Positions 53,457 through 63,855 of a stretch of DNA of 64,000 nucleotides are shown here, piece after piece. Under the pieces are notes generated by a model, which was not told the DNA's origin, searched no databases, and saw nothing but the letters and a program-made list of their open reading frames with translations. Made by a program: the position numbers and the translations under genes. Source of the stretch: Yponomeuta sedellus (taxonomy: Eukaryota > Arthropoda > Insecta > Lepidoptera > Yponomeutidae); assembly GCA_934045075.1 (NCBI GenBank), contig OW203738.1, positions 2,170,001 to 2,234,000 of the forward strand. The letters run 5' to 3'. Numbering within the stretch: position 1 is the first letter of the stretch; each line of letters starts with the position of its first letter.

Positions 53457-53600
53457 GTTGCACTCGAGTGCAAAGATTTTTCACGTGCTCTTTTGATTCC
53501 CTCGCTAACGCTCATGATTCTAATTTTAGAATCCTTCGCTTGCTCGGTCATCAAAATTGAACACGCGGTTAGCAAGCAACTTTGCACTCTTGTATAACAA
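53457..53600. repeat. Imperfect hairpin element
   Basis: CGAGTGCAAAG on the left and CTTTGCACTCTTG on the right; GATTCTAATTTTAGAATC at the centre. Confidence 0.45.
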
Positions 53601-53882
53601 ATAACTATTTTCATTTCTTTCAGTTTTTGCGTGAGTGTACACATACGCATTTTCTGGAGACAATTCCGTGCAGTGTATTTTTGTGTGACAAAGATATGGA
53701 AAGAGACAGATTCAACAGATTATTATGCAAATTCACAAATTATTCATACAAGATATTTATATGTAAATATTATAGCAAAGCAAATGGTACAAAGCAAAAT
53801 AATCGCTTTTTTCTCCAGAATGAAATTACATTGTTTTTAACAGACTCAAGAATGAATGATAATATGTTTAAGTATTAAATTT

Positions 53883-53923
53883 GTTGAACTGCATACTATA
53901 TAGTATATAGTATGCAGTTCAAC
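53883..53923. repeat. Perfect 41-bp palindrome
   Basis: 20-bp arms starting GTTGAACTGCATACTATA and a single central base. Confidence 0.75.
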
Positions 53924-53938
53924 GGATTCGGGATTCGG

Positions 53939-53985
53939 GGTTTTTAAATTTGTTCCTTAGCACGGGTTAGTGCATTAATAGTACA
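53939..53985 (+). repeat. tRNA-SINE family A tail fragment
   Basis: GGTTTTTAAATTTGTTCCTT followed by the conserved tail. Confidence 0.5.
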
Positions 53986-53987
53986 TT

Positions 53988-54101
53988 ATGACACTAGTGA
54001 GCTAAGTTGGTCATTACAGACGAGGTGGGTTTACTGCTCGAGCCGAAGGCGAGAGCAGTTATGGAACCGAGTCTGTAATGACCAATGCTCACGAGTGTCA
54101 T
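53988..54101. mobile_element. 114-bp hairpin element
   Basis: Arms ATGACACTAGTGAGC...TTGGTCATTACAGAC and the near-complement GTCTGTAATGACCAA...GCTCACGAGTGTCAT, with a central CTCGAGCCGAAGGCGAGAGC. Confidence 0.65.
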
Positions 54102-54107
54102 ACGACG

Positions 54108-54799
54108 TTTTTCAACACACTTGTGAGGAAAATAAAAAACAAGCACAGGTAAATAAAAATAAAAAGTACGCTAAAAATACTGACTCAGAAAAAGAGTTCG
54201 CGTTCTTTTCCGTTTTCCATGTTAGGAAATTTTCATACGCTGCGACATATTTTTCCCTAGATTTCTCGGGTATCAAACTTTCATTGGCATTTTGCGCCTC
54301 ATTAAGTATGTCTTGCGGAGTTAAAACCATATCCTCTTCAGTATCAGTACTCGAACTCGACATTTTCACAATAAACAATGAAAAGTTTTATTTCTTGAGA
54401 ACTGAGATTGAAAATGGCGCGCGCTTACTTTTTTAATTTGCGCGCTGTCAAATGTAGGCAAATGTAACAACTTCCATACAGCCTATAAATCGATATTTCT
54501 GAATTACAAGTTGGCTTTTAGATATGTCTATCTTTTTCTTATTTTGATTGCAATTTGATGAAAATAAATGTTTAGGTATCGTATTTTGATACTAACGTGC
54601 ATAAAATATAAATTAAATTATTATTTTTAGATATGAAAACTCTTTGCTGTCATTATTTGTCTGTAGTTGATAAAATTAAAACTATATTCATTACAGCACT
54701 TGTGCTGTAATATTATTACGCACGCGTGTATAATGGACAGCATTATGGTTCTTAAACCGGTGTTATAAGAGTCACTTTACGAGCAAGTGTGTTGAAAAA
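54108..54799 (-). mobile_element. Deletion derivative with 16-bp inverted ends
   Basis: Ends TTTTTCAACACACTTG and its complement (54108-54123 and 54784-54799). The interior on the minus strand has about 420 bp of upstream sequence, then a short ORF that runs almost to the left end. The layout suggests loss of the element's central part. Confidence 0.5.
54112..54363 (-). pseudogene. N-terminal fragment resembling a tyrosine-recombinase-like protein
   Basis: The frame starts MSSSSTDTEEDMVLTPQDIL, followed by IPEKSREKYVAAYENFLTWK and SFSESVFLAYF. The SREKY...F.W pattern is that of the N-terminal core-binding domain of Crypton-type and related eukaryotic tyrosine recombinase-like proteins. After LAYF the sequence turns hydrophobic and random (LFLFTCACFLF) and stops, so the catalytic domain is absent. 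Transposon origin is inferred from the inverted ends; a host gene fragment is possible. Confidence 0.4.
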
Positions 54800-55122
54800 A
54801 TAAAAATAGTATAATCATGTGGGTAGAGTGATATCGTTCCGATGTTAAACCTAACTGCAAAGTAGGTAGTCGGGGCTGTAAGTAATGCAATTTGCTTAAG
54901 TCAGATGTCGCTGCCTGTACGTAATACAGAGAATAGTGTAAAGAGGTTCGAAATTTCACTGATTCCGTGAGTCGCCCATTGGCTCAATTGGTAGAGCGCT
55001 GGCACGGATAGCCAGAGGTTACGGGTTCGAATCCCGGCATGGGTGAAAATTTTTAGCCCCTAAATAGGTTTTTAAATTTGTTCCTTAGCACGGGTTAGTG
55101 CATTAAAAATAAAAATAGTAAA
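54800..55122 (+). mobile_element. tRNA-SINE family A, full-length reference copy
   Basis: It starts AAAATAGTATAATCATGTGG, followed by GATATCGTTCCGATG, GTCGGGGCTGTAAG, CAGATGTCGCTGCCTG, the tRNA-like segment (A box, B box), GCCCCTAAATAGG and the tail TTAGTGCATTAAAAATAAAA. At about 320 bp it defines the family; the tRNA part begins about 170 bp in. Confidence 0.8.
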
Positions 55123-55269
55123 ATAACATGACTCTTTTGAAGAACTATACATTTTAGAGACTCACTGCCCAGATATTGGCCGGATTGGCAAAAATTTTGC
55201 GTTATGCTTTACCGCACGCTGCGCGTACGGAAAAAGCCGCTTTCTGGCTAAGTGTAGACATAAAAAGAT

Positions 55270-55391
55270 GTACACAACACGGGAGGTAATAAAGAAAGCT
55301 CTCGATCGCATATTTACGTCCCTCGCTTGCAGCTCAGGCTGCAAACTTCTGCGATCTCGGCCTTTCTTTGTATTACCACCCGAGTTGTGTA
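55270..55391. mobile_element. 122-bp hairpin element
   Basis: Arms TACACAAC(A)CGGGAGGTAATA...AAGAAAG...CTCGATCGCA and complement with small gaps; centre CTTGCAGCTCAGGCTGCAA. Confidence 0.6.
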
Positions 55392-55556
55392 ATGTACTAT
55401 AACGATGCAAACCCCTTTACATAATTTTTTTATATTTATCTAATTCTGTCTGTCATTTTCAAAATTATAATTACGTCACCCATTTTTGAGATTTCCCTCA
55501 TTTTTAGTATCTTCACATTTCGACTAGGCCTGACAATTTTTACCTGCTTATTCGTT

Positions 55557-55935
55557 ATCAACCCTTGTGTGTCCCCACTGCTGGGGCACGGGTCTCTTCC
55601 TGCATCGCAGGAAGGTTAGGTCGTACTCCACCACGGGGGCCAAGTCTGGGTTGGTGGAGGATTGTAAGACAGTGGCGGGTCTTACTGTCTGAAGTTATCA
55701 AGCCGCCCATAATGCCTCTGACATGGCTTAACGACTGCCATTATATGACAGCCGGCACCAACGGCTTAACGTGCCTTGCGAAGCACGGGAGCGCTCGGAA
55801 AAACTGCCACTAGCGGTAGTCACGGGACGCTCACCCATCCCGTACCTGACCGCGCCTGATGTTGCTTAACCAAGTGATTGATGCCAATCACTCGGTTCGC
55901 CTAGGCCACGAGCGCTTCCGCCTAGGCCACGAGCG
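55557..55935 (-). mobile_element. 5S-derived SINE, full length with duplicated 5' end
   Basis: Minus-strand copy. The outermost CGCCTAGGCCACGAGCGCTT is present twice (to 55938), a short duplication of its 5' terminus. Confidence 0.7.
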
Positions 55936-56345
55936 CTTCCTGCTTATTACGTATTTGAAGTAGATTTTTTTTTGTATTTTGCACTTTCACAGTTGCTTGC
56001 CTAGAAGTTTCTTAGAGGCGTATATTATTTTTTTGGTAGTAACTTTAAACGTGGGAGTGGAACTTGAGGCACAAAAAAGTGTTCAATAAAGTTACAAAAG
56101 CGTTGGAATATCGCAGATTATTGTTTGGTGTGACTTTCCCGGTTTATATGTCCAATAATAGTACAATTCGAGCTTTGCGTCGTTATTTTTACAACGTGTT
56201 TAGTACAATATATTTAATACCTAGTTCGAGATTTCGAAAAATATATCTTTAAAATCGTATACGACCTGGGTGCTTACATAAACTCCATCAAATATTTTGT
56301 TCTAGGCACTAAGCCTTAAAATATTGCTCGTTTTCTTTTTGACAG
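55936..56345. other. No gene seen
   Basis: AT-rich. The same applies to 53303-53456, 53601-53882, 56863-57569 and 58376-58869. Confidence 0.5.
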
Positions 56346-56662
56346 ATCAAATCACTCGTAGCCCCGGCTGCCTGAGTAGTCTTCAACGGTCACGAAGGTT
56401 AAGCAACATAGGGCGCGTCAGTGCGTGGATGGGTGACCGTCTATGACTATCGCTGGTGGCGTTCCCGTGCTTCGCAAGGCACGCTAAGCAGTTGGTGCCG
56501 GCTGCCGTCGATAAATGGCAGTCGTTAAGCAAGGTTTCTGACAGGAAGAGCAGCCACTAGTCTTGCAAGCCTCCACCAATCTGGCCTCAGCCCCCGTGGT
56601 GGAGTATGGCCTATACCTTCCTTAGGCAAAAGGCCCGTGCTCCTTGGTAGGGATATAATGGG
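56346..56662 (+). mobile_element. 5S-derived SINE, second subfamily, full length
   Basis: The head reads CGTAGCCCCGGCTGCCTGAG, GGTCACGAAGGTTAAGCAAC, GGGCGCGTCAGTGCGTGGAT and GGGTGACCGTC. It retains more of the 5S gene upstream of the A box than the common subfamily does. The body continues CAGTTGGTGCCGGCTGCCG and ends GGTAGGGATATAATGGGTGG. Confidence 0.75.
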
Positions 56663-56664
56663 TG

Positions 56665-56862
56665 GGATGAATAGTGGGTGGCGGCTGAGAACAGGACGAC
56701 GGTCAGTGGGCAGACCAGCAGCTCGAAGGTCCGACGACATTTTTGAGTCTGTGTAAGGTTCGTGGATGCGGATGCCACGGGACCGTGAGAGATAGCATCT
56801 GGGAGAAAACGCCTCTATCCCAGCAGTGGGCTGCGGTGGGCTGATGGTAATGATGATGATCA
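56665..56862 (+). pseudogene. RTE-like LINE 3' end, fourth lineage, second copy
   Basis: This copy is clearly homologous to 30005-30222 and shares GGTTCGTGGATGCGGATG and GTGAGAGATAGCATCTGG. It ends CAGCAGTGGGCTGCGGTGGG then GATGATGATGAT. One frame reads WMRMPRDRER, an RTE C-terminal motif. Confidence 0.55.
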
Positions 56863-57569
56863 TCATCACTGAACGTGTTAGTGGCATCGGTCATCAATTA
56901 ATTAGATGTGCATTGCTGTGATTAATCCGACGTAATTAGAATCGTTTTATCCGACGAACATGTAAACTTTATAAGTTGAGTGAAATTGATATTTTCGGCA
57001 GCACACTAAACTCATACAAAAATTCAGTTATTAGGCTGAAAGTTGGCTAAATAATTTCTTAGCTGTAATTTTCTATTGTTGCTTTAATTTGGTTAGTCTT
57101 GCAGGTTACTTTTTCAGAAACTTAAATAATATAGTTATTTTTTGTTTTCAAAAATTGTAAATTCGGAAAACTATAGGTCTATTTCTTTATTAGACAATTG
57201 TTAATATTTTTGTAAGACTGTTTGTTTTCGTATAAATAAATAAAAATAAAAATAAAAAAAATGCCTAATTCTCCCCAAACTATCCGCTTGCGCCGCGTAG
57301 TAAATGCAATAGCAATTGTTCGCATGGGAATACCAGCCTTAAGGCTTTAAGGCAATACGATTATAATTTTCTACTCGACCTGTCAAAAGCAAAGCGAGCA
57401 ATTCACTCGGATGCGGCAACAAAGCTGAACGACATCACAGAGGAGCGTTACGTATGTTGAGCCGTACTTGCGTAGGATTAATTAAATCAAGAGGTGGTAG
57501 CGGAAAAGTTTCTACCCTTCTGAAAGGGCTGTTCCCGAATGGCTGTCTATTTTTTACTTAATACAATAC

Positions 57570-57775
57570 TTGTAAGTAAGGGACACAAGTGGGCAGCAGC
57601 GCCCCTTGCAGTACAATTTCACCAAACTGCGATCCCCAACCCGCATGTCCAGCGTGGGGATTATGGGCATTACCCCCCAATGATGGCACAACCTTGCGCT
57701 AAGGCGCTCATTAGGGGAGGGCTATGTCCAGCAGTGGACTAATATAGCCTGAAGAAGAAGAAGAGAAGAAGAAGG
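57570..57775 (+). mobile_element. RTE-tailed SINE
   Basis: Same family as 39013-39268, 5'-truncated. It keeps the RTE tail and ends in a (GAA)n tract at 57751-57775. Confidence 0.6.
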
Positions 57776-57777
57776 GC

Positions 57778-57875
57778 TCGTGGCCTAGTGACAACAGACG
57801 CGGTTAGGTACTGAATAGGTGACCATCCCGTGACTACCGCCAGTGGATTTTTTCCCGAGCGCTTCCGTGCTCTAG
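57778..57875 (+). repeat. 5S-derived SINE head fragment
   Basis: GCTCGTGGCCTAG, then GACAACAGACGCGGTTAGGT and a GTGACC box, broken at CGCTTCCGTGCT. Confidence 0.55.
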
Positions 57876-58019
57876 TCTCTGAAGTGTTAACAGACCTCAT
57901 CGCTAGCTACGTACAATGGCCCAACTATGAAGCTAAGTGTGGAAATCTCAGCTCCAACTAACTAATCTCAAAACGTTATACAAAAACATTAACGTTATAC
58001 AAAAACGTTAATGTCAATG

Positions 58020-58375
58020 CATCCGACAGAAAACCAAAGTTATCGACATAACTCAGAGAATAAGCGAGCTAAAGTGGCAGTGGGCTGGCCATATCCCGCA
58101 AAGAACTGACAACCATTGGAGTAAACGTGTTCCTGAGTGGAGACCGCGACTCGGCAAACGTAGTGTAGGACGCCCTCCGACCAGGTGGGATGACGATCTG
58201 CCAAAAACTGCCGGCAGATGCTGGATGCGGCTAGCTGAAGACAGGGCGCTATGGGGCTCATTAGGGGAGGGCTATGTCCAGCAGAGGATAAGATAAGAAT
58301 ATTCTTTATTGTACTCCGTAATATTTATAATAATATTCTTTATTGTGGACTACATAATATAGCCTAAAGAAGAAG
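58020..58375 (+). pseudogene. RTE LINE 3' end, second lineage
   Basis: From about 58071 the + strand encodes KWQWAGHIPQRTDN, RPRLGKRSVGRPPTRW, then DDLPKTAGRCWMRLAEDRALW and GSLGEGYVQQ. This is the RTE/BovB C-terminus, and it identifies the motif TTAGGGGAGGGCTATGTCCA, seen many times in this window, as coding for LGEGYVQ. A short AT-rich insertion (about 58288-58350) follows the Gln codons before the usual AATATAGCCT...GAAGAAG end. Confidence 0.75.
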
Positions 58376-58869
58376 GAGTTACAATAACGTTATGCGTGTA
58401 AAAACAATAAGTGCAGCTTAAACTCTACCAAAGCGTATTAAACGGTAGCCATAATATGTTTTTGATATACGTCGCCCCCGAGACGTTAGCTTTCTAAGTA
58501 AATGAAACTCATTTACTTTTAATTGCACAATGCTCAGAATATTAAACCAGTTTGAGTGCTGGAAGTCCAACCATGAATTATTCGACGGACCAATTTCTAG
58601 AACAATAGAGAGGGGCCCCTTGGGAGTGGACCAACGAGAGATGTAGCTAATTAGCTTGAATAGGTAAGTCGCTGGAGAATTTATTTAACGTACTAAGTCA
58701 GGTCACTGCTTTTTGGTTAGTGATTGCAGTGAAAAAAAATTTAATGACATACAATAAGGTCTATTATCGCGTTTCAATTTATTGGAAAATCGAGCTGCAC
58801 CTTTACCTGAGCTTTACATTATTTAATGTTTTTTTTATTTATTTGTTCCTTGAACATAAACGAGCGTTT

Positions 58870-59228
58870 CGTTCGTGGCCTTGTCGAACCGAGTGATTGC
58901 AATCAATCACTTGAGTTAAGCAACAATAGGCGCGGTCAGGTGCAGGATGGGTGACTGACCCGTAACTACCGCTAGTGGCATTTTTCCGAGGGCTTCCGTG
59001 CCTCGGAAGGCACGTTAAGCCGTTGGTGCCGGCTGTCATGTAATGGCAGTCGTTAAGCCATGTCAGCGGCCTTATGGGCGGCTTGATAACTTCTTACAGT
59101 AAGGCCCGCCACTGTCGTACAATCCTCCACCAACCCGGTCTTGGCCCCCGTGGTGGAGTAAGGCCTAACCTTTCTGCGATGCAGGAAGAGACCCGTGCCC
59201 CAGCCGTGGGGACGTACAGGGGTTGATA
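58870..59228 (+). mobile_element. 5S-derived SINE, full length
   Basis: 5S-like head, GGCACGTTAAGCCGTTGGTG module and GCCGTGGGGACGTACAGG end. About 360 bp with no large indels. Confidence 0.7.
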
Positions 59229-60309
59229 ACGATCACGCCTTCTGTCCTAACCTAGTCAGTCCACGTAATGTAATTTAATCAATTACTTCCATCCCAGAGA
59301 TGGAAAACATTTTCCCTCCGCCAAAAGACGCGAAATTGACGGCCTTTGTCGGTAATAAATTAAAATTAAAGTGAAATAAATACGGACACGAGTCGACGTA
59401 CCATTTTAACGACTGGGCAAACAAACGAAAATGTAATCAGAGTTCAAATGTAATCTATATAAGTATATAAGCAAAACTTATATTTACATATCCCATTAAA
59501 GAGTACATTGTATGACAAGGTAGAAAAATTGTATTTTTACGGCGATGGCGCTATTTCTTAAAGTACATCGTCCGTGGAAAAAATAATGACTCTCGTGTCA
59601 TAATAATTTTAACTCCTTTCTATGCGATAATAAATAAGATACGGTGTTATGTAATTAATGAGCATGTCTTGAAAATTATTTTAAATCTTTTATTTTGTAT
59701 GCAATCAGGCGTTACTGACTTTGCGGAAATCCATAGCATTAAAAAGTGAATAATACTTTGCTAAATTCCGCCAAAAATCCCACAAGCACCATGCGGTTAG
59801 GTAATGCACCCTCCCTCCCACTTTTTCAAGCAGAAGCAAGACACGAACACACCACCACCGACACCAATACTTGTGTGAGAAAATACGCGGCGCGTTTCGC
59901 CTCTAACACGAGGCATCCTCAGGCTCACAAGTGCAAAAGACCGTCACGACAATCTTTTATTTTATCGAGAATATCGGTAATCTCTTTTTTTTATATAAAT
60001 CAGTGTTTTAAATCTTTTTAATATGTATGATTATTTGATACTGTCTTCGCGCGTTCGATTTCTATGAATGGTCCAAATTCAAATATCATTTCCATTCGCT
60101 TAAAAGTTCGTATCGGAAAAATCTGTTTTCCTCCCACTTACAGAGGAACAAAGCGACACTTTTCGTATAGAAGGGATGAACATTAATTCAATGAAGTACT
60201 ATACTCTATAAAACCTCTTCCCTTACCCTACTTGGCCGGTTTATTACAGTATATCGATAGCAAGACAGGTTTTCTGGTCATCTAATGATTGCGAACCAGC
60301 ATGATTAAC
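59229..60309. other. No gene seen; two low-copy repeats
   Basis: 59700-59790 is a relative of the 24540-24640 palindrome region and 59890-59940 of 34765-34825. 60480-60756, 61061-61393, 61649-61865 and 62863-63299 hold nothing recognisable. Confidence 0.45.
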
Positions 60310-60404
60310 TCATTATGGGAGAGCTATATCCAGCCGCTCATTAGGGGAGGGCTATGTCCAGCTGTGGACAGAGTACAGCCTGACGACGACGACGACGATG
60401 ATTA
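60310..60404 (+). mobile_element. RTE/SINE 3' end fragment
   Basis: CTCATTAGGGGAGGGCTATG, a GTGGACAGAGTACAGCCTGA end and a (GAC)n tract. A partial duplicate of the same tail precedes it at about 60317-60335. Confidence 0.5.
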
Positions 60405-60414
60405 ACACTTGAAG

Positions 60415-60479
60415 AAGAAGATTTTTTTTTATTATAGCCAAAAGTGTGTATTTTGGCAATAATAAAAAAAAATCTTCTT
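60415..60479. repeat. Hairpin with ~29-bp arms
   Basis: AAGAAGATTTTTTTTTATTA...GCCAAAA against TTTTGGC...AATCTTCTT with a small loop; it directly follows an RTE/SINE tail. Confidence 0.65.
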
Positions 60480-60756
60480 TCGCCACAATAACAAAACAAT
60501 CTCAAAACACATAAACTTGTTGCCGACTGTGTCTATATTTATGGTCGATTATTCGATAAAAACAACCCTGCTAAAAATAAGTTTTACAATTCACTACAAT
60601 TACTAGATTTAATGCACTAAATGGATTCGCCGAGAAAAGACTTTAACGTTTTGGCACTGATATAGGGTCAAGTCATGTTTCCAGTTTCAATTAAACCCTG
60701 ATTTATTATTTACAGCTTGAGAGCAATAAAGGGCGGCTACCCTAACCACTTAATGT

Positions 60757-61060
60757 GGTCTCAATCCTTTGTATGTCCTCATTGCTGGGTCACGGGTCTT
60801 TTCCTGCATCGCAGGAAGGTTAGGCCATACTCCACCACGGGGGCAAAGTCCGGGTTGGTGGAGGACTGTAAGATAGTGGCGGGCCTTAATGCCAGCTACT
60901 ATATGACATCACCGGCACCAACGGCTTGACGTGCCTTGCGAAGCACGGAAGCGCTCGGAATGCCACTAGCGGTAGTCACGGGACGGCCCTCTCTGCGCGT
61001 GTTGTTGTTTAAGTCCAGTGATTGATTCCAATCACTTGTTTCGACAAGGCCTCGAGCGCT
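60757..61060 (-). mobile_element. 5S-derived SINE, internally deleted
   Basis: Minus strand. About 40 bp of the middle module and part of the 5S-like C box are missing. Confidence 0.6.
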
Positions 61061-61393
61061 TCTCAACGAGTGCAAACGCTTGTTTATATGAAAAACTGTC
61101 TAAAATATTTGGATAAATTTGGAATATTTTTAACATCCCGTTTGTCAAAAATATTCCATATTCCAAAAGGTCAATTACTTTTTAACTTATTTTTGATGCA
61201 TTAGGGTCCTATCTCGAAGGCAATTTGTATATTTCATTTGAAGTGGCTGATGTTCACAGAATTACATTTTGCCGTCGTTAGATGTTATATTTTGATCCAC
61301 ATAAATTACAATAATTGTTACCAGAGAATTAATTTTAATTTACGACGATACTTGCTTTGATGAAAATTATTACACCTAGATACAGGGTTCAGT

Positions 61394-61648
61394 TGTAGCG
61401 GACCTTACTGTCAGATGAAGCCGCTCGTAAGGCCTCTGACGCGGCCTAACGACTGCCATTATATGACAGCCGGCACCAACGGCTTAACGTGCCTTGCGAA
61501 GCAAGGAAGCGCTCGGAAAAAATGCAACTGGCGGTAGTCACAAACCTCCACCAACCCGGACCTGGCCCCCTTGGTGGAGTATGGCCTAACTTTCCTGCGA
61601 TGCAGGAAGAGACTCGTGCCCCAGCAGTGGGGACATGTAAGGGTTTAG
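61394..61648. mobile_element. 5S-derived SINE foldback pair
   Basis: 61394-61537 is a minus-strand middle module and 61541-61648 a plus-strand 3' end; they switch orientation at GTAGTCACAAACCTCC. This is a SINE-B parallel of the SINE-A foldbacks. Confidence 0.55.
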
Positions 61649-61865
61649 TACTTCGTATTTTATCACAGTTTGCGAATGAGGGGCAAATGAGGGTTGTAAG
61701 TGGAACAATCCGCCGAGTTTTGATTGCACGGAAAACAAACTTCGGGAAAAGTCAATTAATAGGAGAGGAAAACTTTTGGAGTTGAAAATTTAATTTTACA
61801 TGTACCTATTCAATTTCAATTCCTTAATGATTTTTTTTTATAGAAAATCCTTCTTCGTCTTCGGG

Positions 61866-61995
61866 TTATATTAGTCCACTGCTGGACATAGCCCTCACCT
61901 AATGAGCGTTATAGTGCCCTGTTTTTAGCTTGCCGCAACCAGCATCTGACGGCAGTTTTTCGCAGATTGTCATCCCACCAGGTCAGATAGCTTAC
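61866..61995 (-). pseudogene. RTE LINE 3' end fragment, minus strand
   Basis: The minus strand encodes WWDDNLRKTAVRCWLRQAKNRAL, a stop, then RSLGEGYVQQWTNI. It is the same C-terminus as at 58020-58375, with one nonsense change. Confidence 0.7.
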
Positions 61996-62135
61996 AATGC
62001 CTTGCGAAGCACGAAAGCGCTCTGAAAAATGCCACTAGTGGTAGTCACGGGACTGTCACTCATCCTGCACCTCACCGCACCTATTGTTGTTTAACTCAAG
62101 TGAACGATTCCAATCATTCCATTCGACTAGACTAC
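61996..62135 (-). repeat. 5S-derived SINE head fragment
   Basis: Minus-strand head and the TGCCTTGCGAAGCACG module. It sits directly against an RTE 3' end. Confidence 0.55.
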
Positions 62136-62481
62136 AAACGGTACAAGCAGACTACAAGCAGTATAATTTCACTTTTGAAAGCTTTTTTTCTGCTGTGCCC
62201 TTAAATATGTTGAACGGCATTTATCTTCCACAAACAAGTCCCGTTTATGTCAATAAAATGCACCAGGTAATTAAAATTTTACAACTGAATGTAAAATCCA
62301 TCTATTTGCGTTACAGAAACAAAATGGCAGCATTTACGTAAAATAAACTGACAGATGGACGGGTTTCGTTTTACGGATGGAGCAATATAATTTTAGGCCT
62401 ATATGCCCCCAGGATATGATACAAGTTATTTGCGTACACTATGTTGTAAAATTCATAAAATGTCAACATGCACACAATGAA

Positions 62482-62545
62482 TGAATCGCTCGTAGCCCCT
62501 TAAGTTGGTTGCTTGAGTGATCGTAAACGATCACGAAAGTAAGCT
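62482..62545 (+). repeat. 5S-derived SINE head fragment, second subfamily
   Basis: AATCGCTCGTAGCCCC, then GTGATCGTAAACGATCACGA, cut off at the A box. Confidence 0.5.
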
Positions 62546-62673
62546 CGTTCCTTTATTTAAAAGTGGTGATAAGCAAGATCCCACAAATTTCAGACCAGTC
62601 TCGGTTCTACCCGTTTGAAGTAAAATATTCGAGAAGATAGTCCTAGGTCTACTGCTACTTGCTTGCTTACTGC

Positions 62674-62862
62674 TGACGGCCTCGGTAGTGTAGCGGTTTG
62701 GTACGCTGTCTGTTAAACCGAAGGTGTCGGGTTCGATCCCCGGCCGGGTCAAACAAGGAAACGGACTTTTCTAGTTTGTCTCGGGTCTTGGATGTTATCT
62801 ATGTATTTATTGTATTAAATCTATTATCGAGTTAGCACCCATAACACAAGTCATTTAGATGT
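62674..62862 (+). mobile_element. tRNA-SINE family D, plus strand
   Basis: Head GGCCTCGGTAGTGTAGCGGT, B box GGGTTCGATCCCC, body ending CACAAGTCATTTAGATGTAC. It gives the uninterrupted form of the MITE target site (TTGTCTCGGGTCTTGGATGT). Confidence 0.7.
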
Positions 62863-63299
62863 ACTTATCTGTTCTATCCAGGCAAACCAATATCGCTTTC
62901 TTTTTCCTTGGTACAAAAATGATACGTGTTAACATGACTAAACAAGTAATTCACAATAACGGTTGATATTTATTAAATGGGTAGGTACTATAAAATACTT
63001 CTATGTAAGAAAAACACTTTAATTACATCAATAAAATTATCTTCCATTTATTAAGTTAATTACATGTATTTAGGAGAAGCAATCCACTTGACAGACATTT
63101 AGTTTACATCTAGTCAACACCTGAATGAAATTACATAAACGAGTTGATTTTCCTTTCTATGTTTTTCCGTCGACTGACTGTTTATCTTCGTTCAGTTCTC
63201 AGAACCTGTCATGGCGTTTGAGTTTACTTCTGATTTAACTATCTAGTTTGTGGCGTCAACGTTGTTACAATAAATATCCGTTCTAAATGTGAAACGGAT

Positions 63300-63425
63300 A
63301 GATCAGAAGGTGGTCTGGAAGAGATCACTTTTAGCGATTAGGCCGCCGTCTGCACTCTTATGTTAGGAATATCTGTGTAATTTCCATTTTTATGTACAAT
63401 AAAGTGTTCTCTATCTCTACCTATA
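63300..63425 (+). repeat. LINE 3' end with ATCT tail
   Basis: GTGGTCTGGAAGAGATCACT, TTAGGCCGCC and TGTACAATAAAGTGTTCTCT; same family as 39700-39858. Confidence 0.5.
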
Positions 63426-63524
63426 GTGCTAACATAAATAAAATAAAAATAAACAGAACATAATTTTCCGGGACGAAAAGCTGGCTCGTTAGTGCCGGTT
63501 GTATGTTGATTGATTCATCCCTTG

Positions 63525-63855
63525 GTATCTTGCCACTGCTGGGGCACGGGTCTCTTCCTGCATCGCAGGAAGGTTAGGCCATACTCCATCACGGGTACCA
63601 AGTCTGGGTTGGTGGAGTATTGTAAGACAGTGGCGAGCCTTACTGTCAAAAGTAATCAAGCCGCCTAAGGCATCTGAAATGGCTTAGCGACATTACCTGA
63701 CAACCGACACCAACGCCTTAACGTGCTGGAACGAAACACTCGGAAAAAATGCCACTAGCGGTAGTCACTGGATAGCTACCTATCCCGCACCTAACCGCGC
63801 CTGTTGTTGCTTACACCAAATGATAGATTCCAATCACTCGGTTCCAAAGGCCACG
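63525..63855 (-). mobile_element. 5S-derived SINE, near full length
   Basis: Minus-strand copy with CTGCTGGGGCACGGGTCTC at one end and GGCCACGAGCACT at the other. Diverged, with small deletions. Confidence 0.65.

Noticed and set aside
56346..56460. A genuine 5S rRNA gene
   Set aside because: The promoter region matches 5S, but the 5' and 3' thirds do not and the sequence continues into a SINE body.
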